NCBI GenBank assembly: GCA_029433525.1
Contig: JAQTIF010000002.1
Coordinates: forward strand, 248,001 to 312,000
DNA length: 64,000 bases
Reading direction: 5' to 3'
Origin: Enterobacteriaceae bacterium ESL0689
GTDB lineage: Bacteria > Pseudomonadota > Gammaproteobacteria > Enterobacterales > Enterobacteriaceae
Position 1 is the stretch's first letter, and each line of letters starts with the position of its first letter. The position numbers and the translations under genes were made by a program. Below, in pieces: positions 28,272 through 38,658 of the stretch. The notes beneath the pieces were generated by a model. It saw only the letters and a list, made by a program, of their open reading frames with translations, did not search any database and was not told the origin of the DNA.

Positions 28272-29168
28272 ATGAAAATACTGATAACAGGGGGGACCGG
28301 GCTTATCGGTCGGCATCTGATCCCCCGTTTGCTGGCCTCCGGCCATCAGGTCACTGTATCGACACGCGATCCCGAAATTGCACGTGGCCGCATCGATAAC
28401 CGGGTGATGTTGTGGCGAGCGTTCGAAGGTCAGTCTCATCTGAATGGCATCGATGCGGTTATCAATCTCGCCGGTGAACCGATTGTTGATAAACGCTGGA
28501 CCACAAAACAAAAACAGCGGCTTTGTCATAGTCGCTGGGACATCACACAACAGCTGGTGGCGCTATTCCAGGCCAGCACCCAGCCCCCCGCGATACTGAT
28601 TAGCGGCTCCGCTATCGGCTACTATGGCGATAGCGGCGATAAGGTGGTGACGGAAGCGACGCCACCGGTAGATGATTCATTGCCTCACAGGCTATGCGCA
28701 CGCTGGGAACAGCTCGCACTTGAAGCACAGAGTCAGCACACGCGCGTCTGTCTGCTGCGTACCGGCATTGTGCTGGCACCGGATGGCGGCATGGTGACTA
28801 AACTGGCACCGCTCTTCAGATTCGGTTTTGGCGCTGCGCTGGGGGATGGCAGACAATATCTGCCGTGGATCCATATTGATGATATGGTCAGTGGCCTGTT
28901 ATGGCTGCTGAATCATCATTCAGAGGGCCCTTTTAATCTGGTCTCGTCACATCCGGTACGTCATCAGCAGTTCATCAATGCGCTCGGCCATGTGCTGAAT
29001 CGCCCTGCCTTTCTGCGTGTTCCCGCTATCGTCATGCGCATGCTGATGGGGGAGTCGGCGATACTGTTGCTCGGGGGACAACAGGCATTACCCGAGCGAC
29101 TGATCGCTGACGGATTTGCTTTCCGCTGGTGCAATCCCGAGGAGGCATTACGGGATCTCTTGCGCTAA
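28272..29168 (+). CDS. yfcH: Epimerase-family (SDR39U1) protein YfcH
   Basis: 298 aa, an atypical short-chain dehydrogenase. It has an N-terminal Rossmann motif [11 protein letters not shown], then [13 protein letters not shown] and [13 protein letters not shown] (active-site YYG), and the DUF1731 C-terminal segment ([14 protein letters not shown]). An RBS (AGGAGG) precedes the ATG by about 6 bp. Plus-strand, divergent from yfcE and convergent with hisP. Function not established. Confidence 0.95.
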   Translation: MKILITGGTGLIGRHLIPRLLASGHQVTVSTRDPEIARGRIDNRVMLWRAFEGQSHLNGIDAVINLAGEPIVDKRWTTKQKQRLCHSRWDITQQLVALFQASTQPPAILISGSAIGYYGDSGDKVVTEATPPVDDSLPHRLCARWEQLALEAQSQHTRVCLLRTGIVLAPDGGMVTKLAPLFRFGFGAALGDGRQYLPWIHIDDMVSGLLWLLNHHSEGPFNLVSSHPVRHQQFINALGHVLNRPAFLRVPAIVMRMLMGESAILLLGGQQALPERLIADGFAFRWCNPEEALRDLLR

Positions 29169-29261
29169 GCGCTTCGTCAGGCGCTATCCGGCGAACGATC
29201 TCCCCCTCCTCAGGCTATCTCGATCGTTTCCGTTGCGCTCTGGCAGATAAGGGGAGTCCTT

Positions 29262-30035
29262 TCACTTCAGCGCCCCTTTCAGGAACTGTTGTAAACGTGG
29301 GCTTTTCGGCTGGTTGAAAAGAACATCCGGATGCCCCTCTTCTTCGATCTTGCCCTGGTGCAAAAAGATGACATGTGTTGAGACATGGCGAGCAAACTCC
29401 ATTTCATGGGTCACCACCACCATCGTTTTGCCCTCTTCTGCCAGTTGCTGCATGATACGCAGAACTTCGCCCACCCGTTCAGGGTCGAGTGCTGAGGTCG
29501 GCTCATCAAATAACAGCACATCCGGCTCCATCGCCAGGGCGCGGGCAATAGAAACACGCTGCTGCTGACCACCTGAGAGGTGTACCGGATATTGATTGTA
29601 TTGTTGCGCATCAATGCCGACTTTTTGCAAATATTTTATTGCCCGCTCACGGGCCACCTGTTTTTTGAGCCCCAGCACCTGTATCGGCGCTTCCATCACA
29701 TTTTCCAGCGCAGTCATGTGGCTCCACAGGTTGAAATGCTGGAATACCATCGACAGTCGGGTACGCAGTAACTGTAACTGTTTCTTATCCGCTACTTTTA
29801 GCTGACCATCACCATCGCGCACCAGTTCGATATTCTGGCCATTGACCGCCAGTGTTCCGGCACTGGGTTTTTCCAGAAAATTAATACAGCGTAATAAGGT
29901 ACTTTTACCGGAACCGGATGAACCAATGATGCTGATAACGTCACCCGCCTGTGCGCGTAACGAGACCCCTTTTAACACTTCATGCTCACCATAACGTTTA
30001 TGGAGATCAATAACATTTAGTTTATTGTCAGACAT
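29262..30035 (-). CDS. hisP: Histidine/lysine-arginine-ornithine ABC transporter ATP-binding protein HisP
   Basis: 257 aa. Walker [10 protein letters not shown], signature [15 protein letters not shown], Walker [14 protein letters not shown], and the H-loop [11 protein letters not shown] are all intact, and the sequence is close to Salmonella HisP. It powers uptake through HisQ/HisM. It follows hisM by 7 bp as in other enterics. The binding-protein genes of the system are missing locally (see findings). Confidence 0.97.
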   Translation of the reverse strand: MSDNKLNVIDLHKRYGEHEVLKGVSLRAQAGDVISIIGSSGSGKSTLLRCINFLEKPSAGTLAVNGQNIELVRDGDGQLKVADKKQLQLLRTRLSMVFQHFNLWSHMTALENVMEAPIQVLGLKKQVARERAIKYLQKVGIDAQQYNQYPVHLSGGQQQRVSIARALAMEPDVLLFDEPTSALDPERVGEVLRIMQQLAEEGKTMVVVTHEMEFARHVSTHVIFLHQGKIEEEGHPDVLFNQPKSPRLQQFLKGALK

Positions 30036-30042
30036 AGCATTC

Positions 30043-30759
30043 TCAATGTGTCGAAGAAGGTTTTACATGCTGTAACCAGCGCTTTTCCGCTTTACGAAAC
30101 AGGCTAATCAGCACATACGAAATCATTAAGTAGAGTACTGCGGCGATCCCAAAAGCGGTAAATGGCTGAAATGTTTCTGAATTAATATCTCTGGCAATTT
30201 TCAGTAAGTCCGGCACGGTGGCGGTAAACGCCAGCGCCGTGGAGTGCAGCATCAGGATCACTTCGTTACTGTATGCCGGTAATGCGATACGCAGCGCCGC
30301 AGGCATAATAATACAACGATACAGCTTGATAACCGGGAAACCATACGCCCGTGCGGCTTCTATTTCTCCAGGCGAAACGGAACGAATCGCACCGGCAAAA
30401 ATTTCGGTCGTATAGGCACAGGTGTTCAGGGTTAATGCCAGGATCGTACAGTTGAGGCCACTGCGAAAAAAGGCATTCAGTAACTCGTTCCCTTTGACTA
30501 TTTCCAGCGTATACATGCCGGAATAAAAGATCAGCAGTTGTACATACAGCGGTGTACCACGGAAAACATAAGTAAAAAGCCAGATCGGAAACCGAATATA
30601 TTTATTGTCACAAACCCGCCCGATAGCGAGGAATATGGCCAGCACGCCCCCCATCACCACCGAAGAAATCAGTAGCCATAAGGTGACCGCGAGACCGGTA
30701 AAACGATACCCGTCACTCCATAACAGGGGTTGCCAGTACTCGCGAATAATCTCAATCAC
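30043..30759 (-). CDS. hisM: ABC transporter permease HisM
   Basis: 238 aa, a polar amino-acid permease of the HisMQ type with about five membrane segments. The EAA loop motif is [20 protein letters not shown] (about residue 140). It overlaps hisQ by 4 bp (ATGA at 30756-30759). Intact length. Confidence 0.96.
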   Translation of the reverse strand: MIEIIREYWQPLLWSDGYRFTGLAVTLWLLISSVVMGGVLAIFLAIGRVCDNKYIRFPIWLFTYVFRGTPLYVQLLIFYSGMYTLEIVKGNELLNAFFRSGLNCTILALTLNTCAYTTEIFAGAIRSVSPGEIEAARAYGFPVIKLYRCIIMPAALRIALPAYSNEVILMLHSTALAFTATVPDLLKIARDINSETFQPFTAFGIAAVLYLMISYVLISLFRKAEKRWLQHVKPSSTH

Positions 30760-31442
30760 AATTCAGCTCTCCTGACACCCACCGAGTAACGGCGTTCCAG
30801 TAACAGTAAGACCCCATTGGAAAGCGTAGTAAAGATAAGATAAATCCCGCCACAAACCACCGCAAAGTAGAACGAATGCCAGGTGCTTTTGCCAGCCAGT
30901 TGCGTGGTCTTAACAACATCATCCAGCCCCAGCAGTGAAACCAGCGCCGTCGCCTTGAGGATCACCAGCCAGTTATTGCCAATACCCGGTAATGCATAGC
31001 GCATCATCGCCGGAAAGAGGATCCGGCGAAAAGTCTGCCCGTGACTGAGACCAAATGCCGTTGCCGCTTCAATATGCCCTTTCGGCACGGAAAGAAAAGC
31101 CCCACGGAACGTTTCCGTAAAGTAAGCGCCATAGATAAAACCGAGCGTGATGATCCCGGCGCTCATCGGGTCGATATCACATTGTGCGATCCCCAGCGCA
31201 TCGGTCAGCATGTTGAGGGCGACCTGCAAGCCATAGAAGATCAGTAGCATCAGCACCAGATCAGGTACACCACGAATTAAGGTGGTGTATCCTTCGAAAA
31301 TCAGTGTCAGCGGGCGATAAGCGGAGAGTTTGGCCGCCGCACCGATCAGTCCAATAAGGACTGCCAGTACCACTGAACTCAGCGCTAACACCAGCGTAAT
31401 CAATGCACCATGAAAAATAACTTGTGAATAGCCGTACAGCAT
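30756..31442 (-). CDS. hisQ: ABC transporter permease HisQ
   Basis: 228 aa from ATG 31442, which matches the known HisQ N-terminus (MLYGYSQVIFHGALITL); the longer frame upstream lacks similarity. EAA motif EAATAFGLSHGQTFRRILFP. It forms the transmembrane pore with HisM. In E. coli and Salmonella the gene upstream is hisJ, then argT. Here there is neither, so this is the first gene of the operon. Confidence 0.95.
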   Translation of the reverse strand: MLYGYSQVIFHGALITLVLALSSVVLAVLIGLIGAAAKLSAYRPLTLIFEGYTTLIRGVPDLVLMLLIFYGLQVALNMLTDALGIAQCDIDPMSAGIITLGFIYGAYFTETFRGAFLSVPKGHIEAATAFGLSHGQTFRRILFPAMMRYALPGIGNNWLVILKATALVSLLGLDDVVKTTQLAGKSTWHSFYFAVVCGGIYLIFTTLSNGVLLLLERRYSVGVRRAEL

Positions 31443-31760
31443 CCCGTTTGCCTTATCTACCATCAATTGCGATGACCGAACGTCAGTGTACGTATAAAAT
31501 AAAGGGAAGAGCAATTCATCCTGTTGGTTTTAGAAGAAAAAACATCATATTTTGCCCCAGTTTTTCCCTTTTGTTGCCTGATCGTTATCAAAATGACCTC
31601 TTTTCCGTGATTCATTCTCGGGTGACCATCTGTCTGTTGATTCATCACACGCCGTTATGACACGACCTGCATGACTTTTGCTCTGTTAACAACCGGCTAT
31701 CGTGCCATGATTTCCACCCGTGCGGTCGGACATTCTCTCTGACAACCGTTTTTTGCGCAA
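31443..31760. other. Intergenic region where hisJ and argT would be
   Basis: 318 bp between hisQ and ubiX with no gene and no recognisable hisJ/argT remnant on either strand. It must carry the hisQMP promoter, but I saw no clear operator. Confidence 0.6.
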
Positions 31761-32348
31761 TCAAAATGCTGATCGCTCTACGGCGCCCTGCCAGCGGAGG
31801 AACAGATCCTGGGGCAGCGTGATATCAAACTGATCAATCAACCGATTGACGGTCTGGTTGATGATGTCATCAAGCGTGCGTGGGCGCTGGTAAAAAGCGG
31901 GCACAGGCGGCATGATAACCGCCCCCATCTCCGCTGCCTGCAACAGCAGACGCAAGTGACCGGGATGAAAGGGGGTTTCCCTGACGCAAAGTACCAGCGG
32001 GCGACGCTCTTTCAGTGTCACATCCGCTGCGCGCGTCAGCAACCCATCGGTATAGCTATGGACAATGCCGGAAAGCGTTTTTATTGAGCAGGGCGCGATC
32101 ACCATCCCCGCAGTTTTAAACGAACCGGATGAAATCGTGGCGGCAATATCGCGTGGATCATGGACAACATCGGCCAGCGCCTGCACCTCGCGCAAAGTAT
32201 AATCCGTTTCCAGCGCCAGTGTTTGTCGTGCCGCCTGGCTGATAACCAGATGCGTTTCCACATCAGTGATATCGCGCAAAACCGCAAGCAATCGCACGCC
32301 ATAAATCGCGCCGCTGGCGCCAGAAATACCAATGATCAGTCGTTTCAC
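31761..32348 (-). CDS. ubiX: Flavin prenyltransferase UbiX
   Basis: 195 aa (E. coli 189). It makes the prenylated FMN cofactor for UbiD decarboxylase in ubiquinone synthesis. The family motifs GISGASGAIYGVRLL, SSGSFKTAGMVIAPCSIKTL and CVRETPFHPGHLRLL are present. The extra residues are at the C-terminus. It lies after purF as in E. coli. Confidence 0.96.
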   Translation of the reverse strand: MKRLIIGISGASGAIYGVRLLAVLRDITDVETHLVISQAARQTLALETDYTLREVQALADVVHDPRDIAATISSGSFKTAGMVIAPCSIKTLSGIVHSYTDGLLTRAADVTLKERRPLVLCVRETPFHPGHLRLLLQAAEMGAVIMPPVPAFYQRPRTLDDIINQTVNRLIDQFDITLPQDLFLRWQGAVERSAF

Positions 32349-32431
32349 CCTGAGCCTCCTGTTTTATGGCGCAGACTTTGCCGGAATATCATCACTGACG
32401 CAAGCCCATCAGCGCGATAGCGCAAAAAGAC

Positions 32432-32458
32432 AAAAGCCCACTGTATCAGGCAGTGGGC
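32432..32458 (-). terminator. Intrinsic terminator after purF
   Basis: On the minus strand the stem GCCCACTG / CAGTGGGC with a 7-nt loop is followed by TTTTGTCTTTTT. It ends the cvpA-purF transcript before ubiX. Confidence 0.9.
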
Positions 32459-32481
32459 GGGGAGGCGATAGTCAGAGACTA

Positions 32482-33999
32482 CTATCTTTCGTTATACATT
32501 TCAGGGTTTTCCGCTTCATTTTGCCATTGCGCGCTTCTGGCTTCATCCTTGCGCAGTGAATCGAGATAATCGAGATATTGCTGATCGACATCCTGCGTTA
32601 CATAGACACCATTAAACACCGAACACTCAAATTGCAGAATATCCGGATTTTCTGCCTTCACTGCAGCGATGAGATCATCAAGATCCTGAAAAATCAAACC
32701 ATCCGCACCAATAATCCGGCAGATTTCATCCACTTCACGACCATGCGCAATCAGCTCACTGGCGCTTGGCATATCGATGCCATACACATTGGGAAAACGC
32801 ACTTCGGGGGCGGCGGAAGCCAGATAGACTTTCTTCGCCCCCGCCTCACGGGCAATATCGATAATCTGTTCGGATGTATTCCCGCGCACGACAGAATCAT
32901 CCACCAGCAGGACATTTTTATCCCGGAATTCCGCCCGGTTAGCATTCAGCTTACGGCGCACAGATTTGCGGCGCAGTTGCTGACCTGGCATGATAAATGT
33001 GCGGCCGACATAACGATTTTTTACCAGTCCCTGGCGGTAAGGCTTGTTGAGGATACGGGCAATTTCCAGCGCAATATCACAGGAGGTTTCCGGGATCGGG
33101 ATCACCACGTCGATGTCATACTCTTCCCATTCGCGGGCAATTTTCTCGCCCAGTCGCGTTCCCATATTGACGCGCGCGCTATATACCGAGACCTTATCAA
33201 TAAACGAGTCCGGGCGTGCAAGATAGACATATTCAAACAGGCAGGGATTATTGACCGGGTTTTGCGCGCACTGGCGGCTAAATAGCTGGCCTGATTCGTT
33301 AATATATATCGCCTCACCTGGCGCAACGTCACGCAAAAAATTAAAATCGAGGGTATCCAGCGCCACGCTTTCAGAAGCGACCATATACTCACGGCGGCCA
33401 TCATCGGTCTCACGCTGACCTAACACCAGCGGGCGAATACCGTGGGGATCACGAAAAGCCACCATACCATGACCGATAATCATGGCGACACACGCATAAG
33501 CGCCACGAACCTGGCGATTAGTGGCCGCGATCGCAGCAAAAATATTATCGGCCGTCAGGGGATAGTGATGGTAATTATCCAGCTCGCTGGCAAAGACATT
33601 CAGCAGCACTTCAGAATCAGAGGTAGTATTGATATGACGGCGTTTTTCTTCAAACAGTTTTTTGCGTAATGGATGGGCGTTGGTCAGGTTGCCATTATGC
33701 GCCAGCGTAATACCATAGGGCGAGTTAACATAGAAAGGCTGCGCCTCCGATGGCCCGGCACTGCCCGCCGTCGGATAGCGGACATGACCAATGCCCATAT
33801 TACCCTGTAAACGTCGCATATGGCGTGCAGAAAAAACATCGCTGACCAGCCCGTTGGCCTTACGCAAACGAAAACAGTTACTGTCATCAATAGTGATAAT
33901 ACCTGCTGCATCCTGACCACGATGCTGAAGCACCGTCAACGCATCATAAATCGACTGGTTTACCGGCATGACACCGACAATACCGACAATACCGCACAT
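32482..33999 (-). CDS. purF: Amidophosphoribosyltransferase
   Basis: 505 aa, as in E. coli. First step of purine synthesis: PRPP + glutamine to phosphoribosylamine. Cys2 of [10 protein letters not shown] is the N-terminal glutamine nucleophile after Met removal. The PRPP-binding loop is [19 protein letters not shown] (about residue 360). It lies 33 bp after cvpA, and a PurR-type operator precedes cvpA. Confidence 0.98.
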   Translation of the reverse strand: MCGIVGIVGVMPVNQSIYDALTVLQHRGQDAAGIITIDDSNCFRLRKANGLVSDVFSARHMRRLQGNMGIGHVRYPTAGSAGPSEAQPFYVNSPYGITLAHNGNLTNAHPLRKKLFEEKRRHINTTSDSEVLLNVFASELDNYHHYPLTADNIFAAIAATNRQVRGAYACVAMIIGHGMVAFRDPHGIRPLVLGQRETDDGRREYMVASESVALDTLDFNFLRDVAPGEAIYINESGQLFSRQCAQNPVNNPCLFEYVYLARPDSFIDKVSVYSARVNMGTRLGEKIAREWEEYDIDVVIPIPETSCDIALEIARILNKPYRQGLVKNRYVGRTFIMPGQQLRRKSVRRKLNANRAEFRDKNVLLVDDSVVRGNTSEQIIDIAREAGAKKVYLASAAPEVRFPNVYGIDMPSASELIAHGREVDEICRIIGADGLIFQDLDDLIAAVKAENPDILQFECSVFNGVYVTQDVDQQYLDYLDSLRKDEARSAQWQNEAENPEMYNER

Positions 34000-34032
34000 A
34001 GGAAATTTCCTCGTTAAGCGACATCCCGCAAC

Positions 34033-34521
34033 TTATGCTTTGGGTAGAAAAGCTGACGAACTTTGCAGATAGTCAAAAAGCCATCGGATAACGAAACCGA
34101 ATTCCGGGATAAGCACCGACTTTTGCCACGCTTCACTTTTGGCCATCCCGGTAAAGCTATCGAGAAAGAACAAAATGGCAGCGACAATCAGCACCCCGCG
34201 TAGCGCACCAAAACAGATCCCTAATACCCTGTCTGTACCCGAAAGACCGGTTTTATTGACCAATGTGCCAATCACATAACTGACGACAGCACCGACAATC
34301 AGGGTAATGACAAAAAGTATCGCGATAGCCAGGCCATTGCGCACCAGTTGATTTTCAAAGCCCGTCAACCAGACCGCCAGATAACTGTAATAATGGCTGG
34401 CAATAAAAAAAGCACAGCCCCAGCTCACCAGCGATAACGCCTCACGGACAAAACCACGGATCAGGCTTACCAGACAGGAAAAAGCTATTACCGCAATAAT
34501 GGCGTAATCAATCCAGACCAT
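34033..34521 (-). CDS. cvpA: Colicin V production protein CvpA
   Basis: 162 aa from ATG 34521 (MVWIDYAIIAV), equal in length to E. coli CvpA. An inner-membrane protein with four hydrophobic segments. It is needed for colicin V export in E. coli; its normal role is tied to envelope stress or bile tolerance and is not fully known. Cotranscribed with purF. Confidence 0.96.
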   Translation of the reverse strand: MVWIDYAIIAVIAFSCLVSLIRGFVREALSLVSWGCAFFIASHYYSYLAVWLTGFENQLVRNGLAIAILFVITLIVGAVVSYVIGTLVNKTGLSGTDRVLGICFGALRGVLIVAAILFFLDSFTGMAKSEAWQKSVLIPEFGFVIRWLFDYLQSSSAFLPKA

Positions 34522-34575
34522 AATCATCCTATGATTGACGCCCGACCGTCAGGTTCGGACGCATTCTAACAGAAA

Positions 34576-34591
34576 ACGAAAACGTTTGCGC
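34576..34591. promoter_or_regulatory. PurR operator upstream of cvpA-purF
   Basis: ACGAAAACGTTTGCGC matches the 16-bp palindrome ACGCAAACGTTTGCGT at 14 positions. It lies 54 bp upstream of the cvpA ATG, as in the known E. coli purF operon, and should allow repression by PurR with hypoxanthine or guanine. Confidence 0.85.
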
Positions 34592-34716
34592 AGAGATTTA
34601 TTTATTTCAGATAATAAAAATTACGTTGAAAAAACAAGCTGATAAGGGCAGGTATCCCCTTCCCTGCAGGCGGCTAAATGAGCGATTAATCGGCTCATCC
34701 GCCGCCCCACATAACA

Positions 34717-35553
34717 TTAATTCGGGCTATAACTCATAATCACCCCATTTAATCCACTAAGCTGATGTAGCTCGCCGAGTCGTTCTTTCAGCTTATCTTT
34801 CGACACATCAGGCCCGATGATAATCCGGGTGATCTGTCCCTGCACCGGTGTTGACGGAACAGTGTAAGCTTTAAATCCCGAGGCGCGTAAGCGGCTGACA
34901 ATCTCATTCACTTTATCGGCGTTCTTCAGCGCCCCCAGCTGCACAACCCACGCCCTGCCAGTCGGTTGTGGGATCACCGCTGGTTTCGGCGGTACTGTTA
35001 CCGGTGGTTTCGGCGGTGATGGCGGCACGGTCACCGGTGGCGGCGGTGCCACTTTATCCAGTGACTTCGGCTGAGGCGCGGGTTTATTGACTGACGAAGC
35101 AGCAGTAGCAGTAGCAGTAGCAGTAGCAGTAGCAGTAGCAGTAGCAGTAGCAGATGATGATGTTTTATCAGGCGCAGGCGATTTCGCGGGCGCGGGTTTA
35201 TTATCAACCGCCGCTGGTTTCGGCTTTGGTGGCACCACTGCCGCCTGGGTCTGGATATTATCTAAATCTCTTTGGTTACCGGGTAGTTGCGAAGGGTCCA
35301 GTGAAGGGACAGCTTCATTGCCAGCCCGGACTTCTTCCGCCGCCCCTTCCGGGGGTTGGGCCGGTAAAGCCTGGGTTGCCGCAGGTAACATATCAGGCTC
35401 ATCGCGATCATCCGGTTTAGGTACGAGTGGAATAGCAGCAAAATCATCCTGATAATGTTTTTTCTGACCATCAAGTAGCCCCGGCAAAATAATGACGCCC
35501 AGGGCTACCAGTACTATTGTACCCATTAAACGGTTCTGAAATTTACTGGCCAC
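34717..35553 (-). CDS. dedD: Cell-division protein DedD (SPOR domain)
   Basis: 278 aa, longer than E. coli DedD (about 220 aa). One N-terminal membrane helix (RLMGTIVLVALGVIILPGLL), a long low-complexity periplasmic linker, and a C-terminal SPOR domain (AWVVQLGALKNADKVNEIVSRLRASGFKAYT, read in two motifs) that binds denuded septal glycan. The linker holds a run of Thr-Ala dipeptides encoded by a hexanucleotide microsatellite, plus proline-rich PPPPVTVPPSPPKPPVTVPP. It overlaps folC by 11 bp. The linker length probably varies between strains. Confidence 0.95.
   Translation of the reverse strand: MASKFQNRLMGTIVLVALGVIILPGLLDGQKKHYQDDFAAIPLVPKPDDRDEPDMLPAATQALPAQPPEGAAEEVRAGNEAVPSLDPSQLPGNQRDLDNIQTQAAVVPPKPKPAAVDNKPAPAKSPAPDKTSSSATATATATATATATATAASSVNKPAPQPKSLDKVAPPPPVTVPPSPPKPPVTVPPKPAVIPQPTGRAWVVQLGALKNADKVNEIVSRLRASGFKAYTVPSTPVQGQITRIIIGPDVSKDKLKERLGELHQLSGLNGVIMSYSPN
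35101..35152. repeat. Hexanucleotide microsatellite (AGCAGT)n in dedD
   Basis: Eight perfect AGCAGT units (35101-35148) plus a partial one, flanked by further AGC and GATGAT triplets. On the coding strand it encodes alternating Ala-Thr. The unit is a multiple of three, so slippage changes linker length without shifting the frame. Confidence 0.97.
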
Positions 35554-36811
35554 GTATTTTCCCCGACTCTATTTCTTCCATTACCTGTGCCACTGTATGG
35601 AATGATCCACACACCAGCACCGTATCTTCCGCCCTGGCCTCAGCCAGCGCCGCAGACCACGCCTGAGCGACATCGGCATAGGCCTTTCCTGCCGGTAAAT
35701 GCGCCAGCAACTGTTGCGCTGTTGCGCCGCGCTCTTCTGCCAGCGATGCGCAATACCAGCAATCCACCTCGCTCATCAGATTTGCCAGTGTAGCGGCAAT
35801 GTCTTTATCCTTTAGCATACCAATAACCGCCAGCACCCGCCCCGTTTTGGGCAGTTTTTTAACTTTCCCAGCGAGGTAAGCCGCTGCATGAGGGTTGTGT
35901 GCTACATCAAGGATCACACGCGGTGCCTGACTGATGATTTGAAAACGTCCCGGCAGCATGGCTTGTCGAATACCATCACGGATCGCCTGCTCACTGACCT
36001 TCAGCGAACTGGCTCGCAGGGCTGCCAGGGCGGTAGCGGCGTTCGGCAGCGGGATTTGTGGCAACGGCAAATCGGTCAGCATGCCCTGTTTATCACAGAA
36101 TGACCAGCTGGTCGCCCCCGTGTCATAATGCCAGTCAACCCCGCACCGCTGTAACAGGGCACCGGTGTGTTGCGCCACCTCAGCAATAGAAGATGGCATA
36201 TCCGGTTCACCGACGATCGCCGGTTTAGCGGCACGAAAAATACCGGCCTTCTCGCGTCCGATACTATCACGATCCGTGCCCAGCCACTGCGTATGATCGA
36301 GCGCAATACTGGTGATGACCGCCACATCAGAATCGACAATATTGGTGGCGTCCAGGCGCCCCCCGAGACCGACCTCCAGAATCACCACATCCCGTTGTGT
36401 CTGTTGAAACAGCCACAAGGCCGCCAGGGTGCTGAACTCAAAATAGCTCAGGGAGATCTCACCACGCGCGGCTTCAATTTCAGCAAAAGCGGCAGTATGT
36501 GCCGCCTCTGGTAATTCGCTGTTTTGCACCCGGATGCGTTCTGTATAGCGTAACAGATGTGGTGAACTGTAAACCCCCGTCTGATAACCGGCCGCCATCA
36601 GGATCGATTCCAGCATATGACAGGTAGTCCCTTTACCGTTGGTACCGGCCACGGTAAAGACAAAGGGAGCAGGTTGCTTGATTGCCATCCGCCGGGCGAC
36701 TTCACTGACTCGGGTCAGCCCGAGGTCAATGGTCTTATTATGCAGATGCTCAAGATAGCAAAGCCACGCAGCCAGTGGCGACGTGGCCTGAGGTATCAGT
36801 TCTTTTTCCAT
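35543..36811 (-). CDS. folC: Bifunctional folylpolyglutamate synthase / dihydrofolate synthase
   Basis: 422 aa from ATG 36811, equal to E. coli; an upstream in-frame start adds 16 residues without similarity. ATP loop GTNGKGTTCHML, and further Mur-ligase-type motifs VGLGGRLDATN, TSIALDHTQWLG and DVAHNPHAA. It adds glutamate to dihydropteroate and folates. Between accD and dedD as in E. coli. Confidence 0.97.
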   Translation of the reverse strand: MEKELIPQATSPLAAWLCYLEHLHNKTIDLGLTRVSEVARRMAIKQPAPFVFTVAGTNGKGTTCHMLESILMAAGYQTGVYSSPHLLRYTERIRVQNSELPEAAHTAAFAEIEAARGEISLSYFEFSTLAALWLFQQTQRDVVILEVGLGGRLDATNIVDSDVAVITSIALDHTQWLGTDRDSIGREKAGIFRAAKPAIVGEPDMPSSIAEVAQHTGALLQRCGVDWHYDTGATSWSFCDKQGMLTDLPLPQIPLPNAATALAALRASSLKVSEQAIRDGIRQAMLPGRFQIISQAPRVILDVAHNPHAAAYLAGKVKKLPKTGRVLAVIGMLKDKDIAATLANLMSEVDCWYCASLAEERGATAQQLLAHLPAGKAYADVAQAWSAALAEARAEDTVLVCGSFHTVAQVMEEIESGKIRGQ

Positions 36812-36844
36812 GATATCTGCGAAAATTAACCGTAATGATGCGAT

Positions 36845-36876
36845 AAAAAAGGGCAACACCTTCAGCGCGCCCTTTC
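36845..36876 (-). terminator. Intrinsic terminator after accD
   Basis: On the minus strand AAGGGC ... GCCCTT is followed by TTTTATC. It lies between the accD stop and the folC start, so folC probably has its own promoter or depends on partial read-through. Confidence 0.75.
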
Positions 36877-36882
36877 AGATTA

Positions 36883-37797
36883 TCAGGCTCCTGGCTCCTG
36901 ATCCGGTATGATCGCTGTCGCTTCGTCATCATGTACCGTATTGGGATCAGGGGTCGGAAGATTCATTAGTTTTGCCAGAATCGTCGCCAGTTTCAGACGC
37001 ATTTCCGGGCGACGGACGATCATATCAATCGCACCTTTCTCCAGCAGAAACTCACTACGCTGAAACCCGGCAGGCAGTTTTTCGCGCACCGTCTGCTCAA
37101 TAACACGCGGCCCGGCAAAGCCAATGAGCGCTTTGGGTTCCGCGATATTGAGATCACCCAGCATCGCAAAACTGGCAGAGACACCGCCCATTGTCGGATC
37201 AGTCAATACCGAGATATAGGGCAAGCCACGTTGCTGCATTTTCGCCAGCGCGGCGGAGGTTTTGGCCATCTGCATTAATGACATCAATGCTTCCTGCATT
37301 CGCGCGCCACCGGATGCAGAAAAGCAGATCAGAGGACAGTTATCTTCCAGTGCCTGCTCTACGGCACGAACAAAACGCGCACCGACAACCGAGCCCATTG
37401 AGCCGCCCATAAAAGAGAATTCGAACGCCGCAGCAATGACCGGTATTTCATATAATGTCCCTTTCATCACCACCAGCGCATCTTTTTCGCCGGTCCCTTT
37501 TTGTGCCGCTGCCAGACGTTCCTTATACTTTTTTAAGTCACGGAATTTGAGAACATCTTTTGGCTCAAGATCACCGCCCAGCTCTGCCAGAGAACCCTCA
37601 TCCAGCAGACTATGCAGGCGGTTACGCGCGGTCATCCGCATATGATGATCGCACTTCGGGCAAACCTCCAGGTTGCGCTCCAGCTCGGCACGATACAAGA
37701 CCTGACCACAGCTATCGCACTTAGTCCATACCCCCTCAGGAATACTGACCTTACGGGTGGGAGTAATATTGCTTTTAATTCGTTCAATCCAGCTCAT
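36883..37797 (-). CDS. accD: Acetyl-CoA carboxylase carboxyltransferase subunit beta
   Basis: 304 aa, as in E. coli. With AccA it moves the carboxyl group from biotin to acetyl-CoA to form malonyl-CoA. The N-terminal zinc ribbon CDSCGQVLY...CPKCDHH gives four cysteines. The carboxyltransferase core is seen in [21 protein letters not shown] (two overlapping motifs) and [15 protein letters not shown]. Confidence 0.98.
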   Translation of the reverse strand: MSWIERIKSNITPTRKVSIPEGVWTKCDSCGQVLYRAELERNLEVCPKCDHHMRMTARNRLHSLLDEGSLAELGGDLEPKDVLKFRDLKKYKERLAAAQKGTGEKDALVVMKGTLYEIPVIAAAFEFSFMGGSMGSVVGARFVRAVEQALEDNCPLICFSASGGARMQEALMSLMQMAKTSAALAKMQQRGLPYISVLTDPTMGGVSASFAMLGDLNIAEPKALIGFAGPRVIEQTVREKLPAGFQRSEFLLEKGAIDMIVRRPEMRLKLATILAKLMNLPTPDPNTVHDDEATAIIPDQEPGA

Positions 37798-37987
37798 TGA
37801 TAACCTTTCTGCCTGAACCTGGTCGATACCAGCTTTGTCGTCGGGAGCGATATCACGTTATTTTGCTCCCTACAGACCATGATTGTTGCACATTAAATCA
37901 TAACATCCCGTAATATGGGATAAAAAAGTGATACATCTGCTCATATTTGCGCTTTCAGACGAGACTATCCGGCAAATAATCACGATA

Positions 37988-38641
37988 TTATCGCCGACCC
38001 GCCGCGTACTTATGGCGCACAATCTCAACCCCTGCAGGCAGTACGGACAACACAATAATAGCGACAATCAGCAGCTTCAGGTTTTCCTGTACCACCGCTA
38101 AATCACCAAATAAATAACCCGCGTAGGTAAACAATACCACCCACAATAGCGCGCCCGCTACATTATATGCCGCAAAATAGCGCCAGGTCATATGCCCCAT
38201 GCCAGCGACAAAGGGCGCAAAAGTTCGGATTATCGGCACAAATCGCGCCAGAATAATCGTTTTACCGCCATGACGCTCATAAAAAGCATGGGTTTTATCC
38301 AGATAGCTTTGGCGGAAAATTTTTGACTGCGGATGGCGAAACAGTTTGTCACCCAACCGTCGCCCGATGCTGTAATTCAGTGTATCGCCGATTATCGCGG
38401 CGCTGACCATCAGGAGAACCATCAGATGCACATTGAGATCATTGCCCGGCAGTGCTGACAACGCGCCAGCGACAAAAAGCAGTGAGTCTCCTGGCAGAAA
38501 AGGGGTGACCACCAGGCCAGTCTCACAGAATAAGATCAAAAATAAAATCGCATAAACCCAGATACCATAATCAGCCACCAGTTGTGCCAGATGGGCATCA
38601 ATATGCAGAATAAAATCAATTAACAGCATCACCAGACTCAT
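37988..38641 (-). CDS. dedA: DedA-family membrane protein
   Basis: 217 aa (E. coli 219). A polytopic protein with the family motifs [19 protein letters not shown] and [25 protein letters not shown]; the conserved acidic and arginine residues (E39, D51, R130-type, R136-type) appear to be present. Family members act in undecaprenyl phosphate or lipid recycling and proton-motive-force homeostasis (general knowledge). It lies 17 bp after truA and is probably part of the pdxB-usg-truA-dedA operon. Confidence 0.95.
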   Translation of the reverse strand: MSLVMLLIDFILHIDAHLAQLVADYGIWVYAILFLILFCETGLVVTPFLPGDSLLFVAGALSALPGNDLNVHLMVLLMVSAAIIGDTLNYSIGRRLGDKLFRHPQSKIFRQSYLDKTHAFYERHGGKTIILARFVPIIRTFAPFVAGMGHMTWRYFAAYNVAGALLWVVLFTYAGYLFGDLAVVQENLKLLIVAIIVLSVLPAGVEIVRHKYAAGRR

Positions 38642-38658
38642 TTTTTATCACTCCATTT

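Noticed and set aside
32578..33285. 235-codon plus-strand frame opposite purF
   Set aside because: Antisense to conserved PurF codons; no independent support.
35101..35152. Microsatellite in dedD as a phase-variation switch
   Set aside because: The unit is six bases, so changes in copy number do not shift the frame; only length variation is expected.
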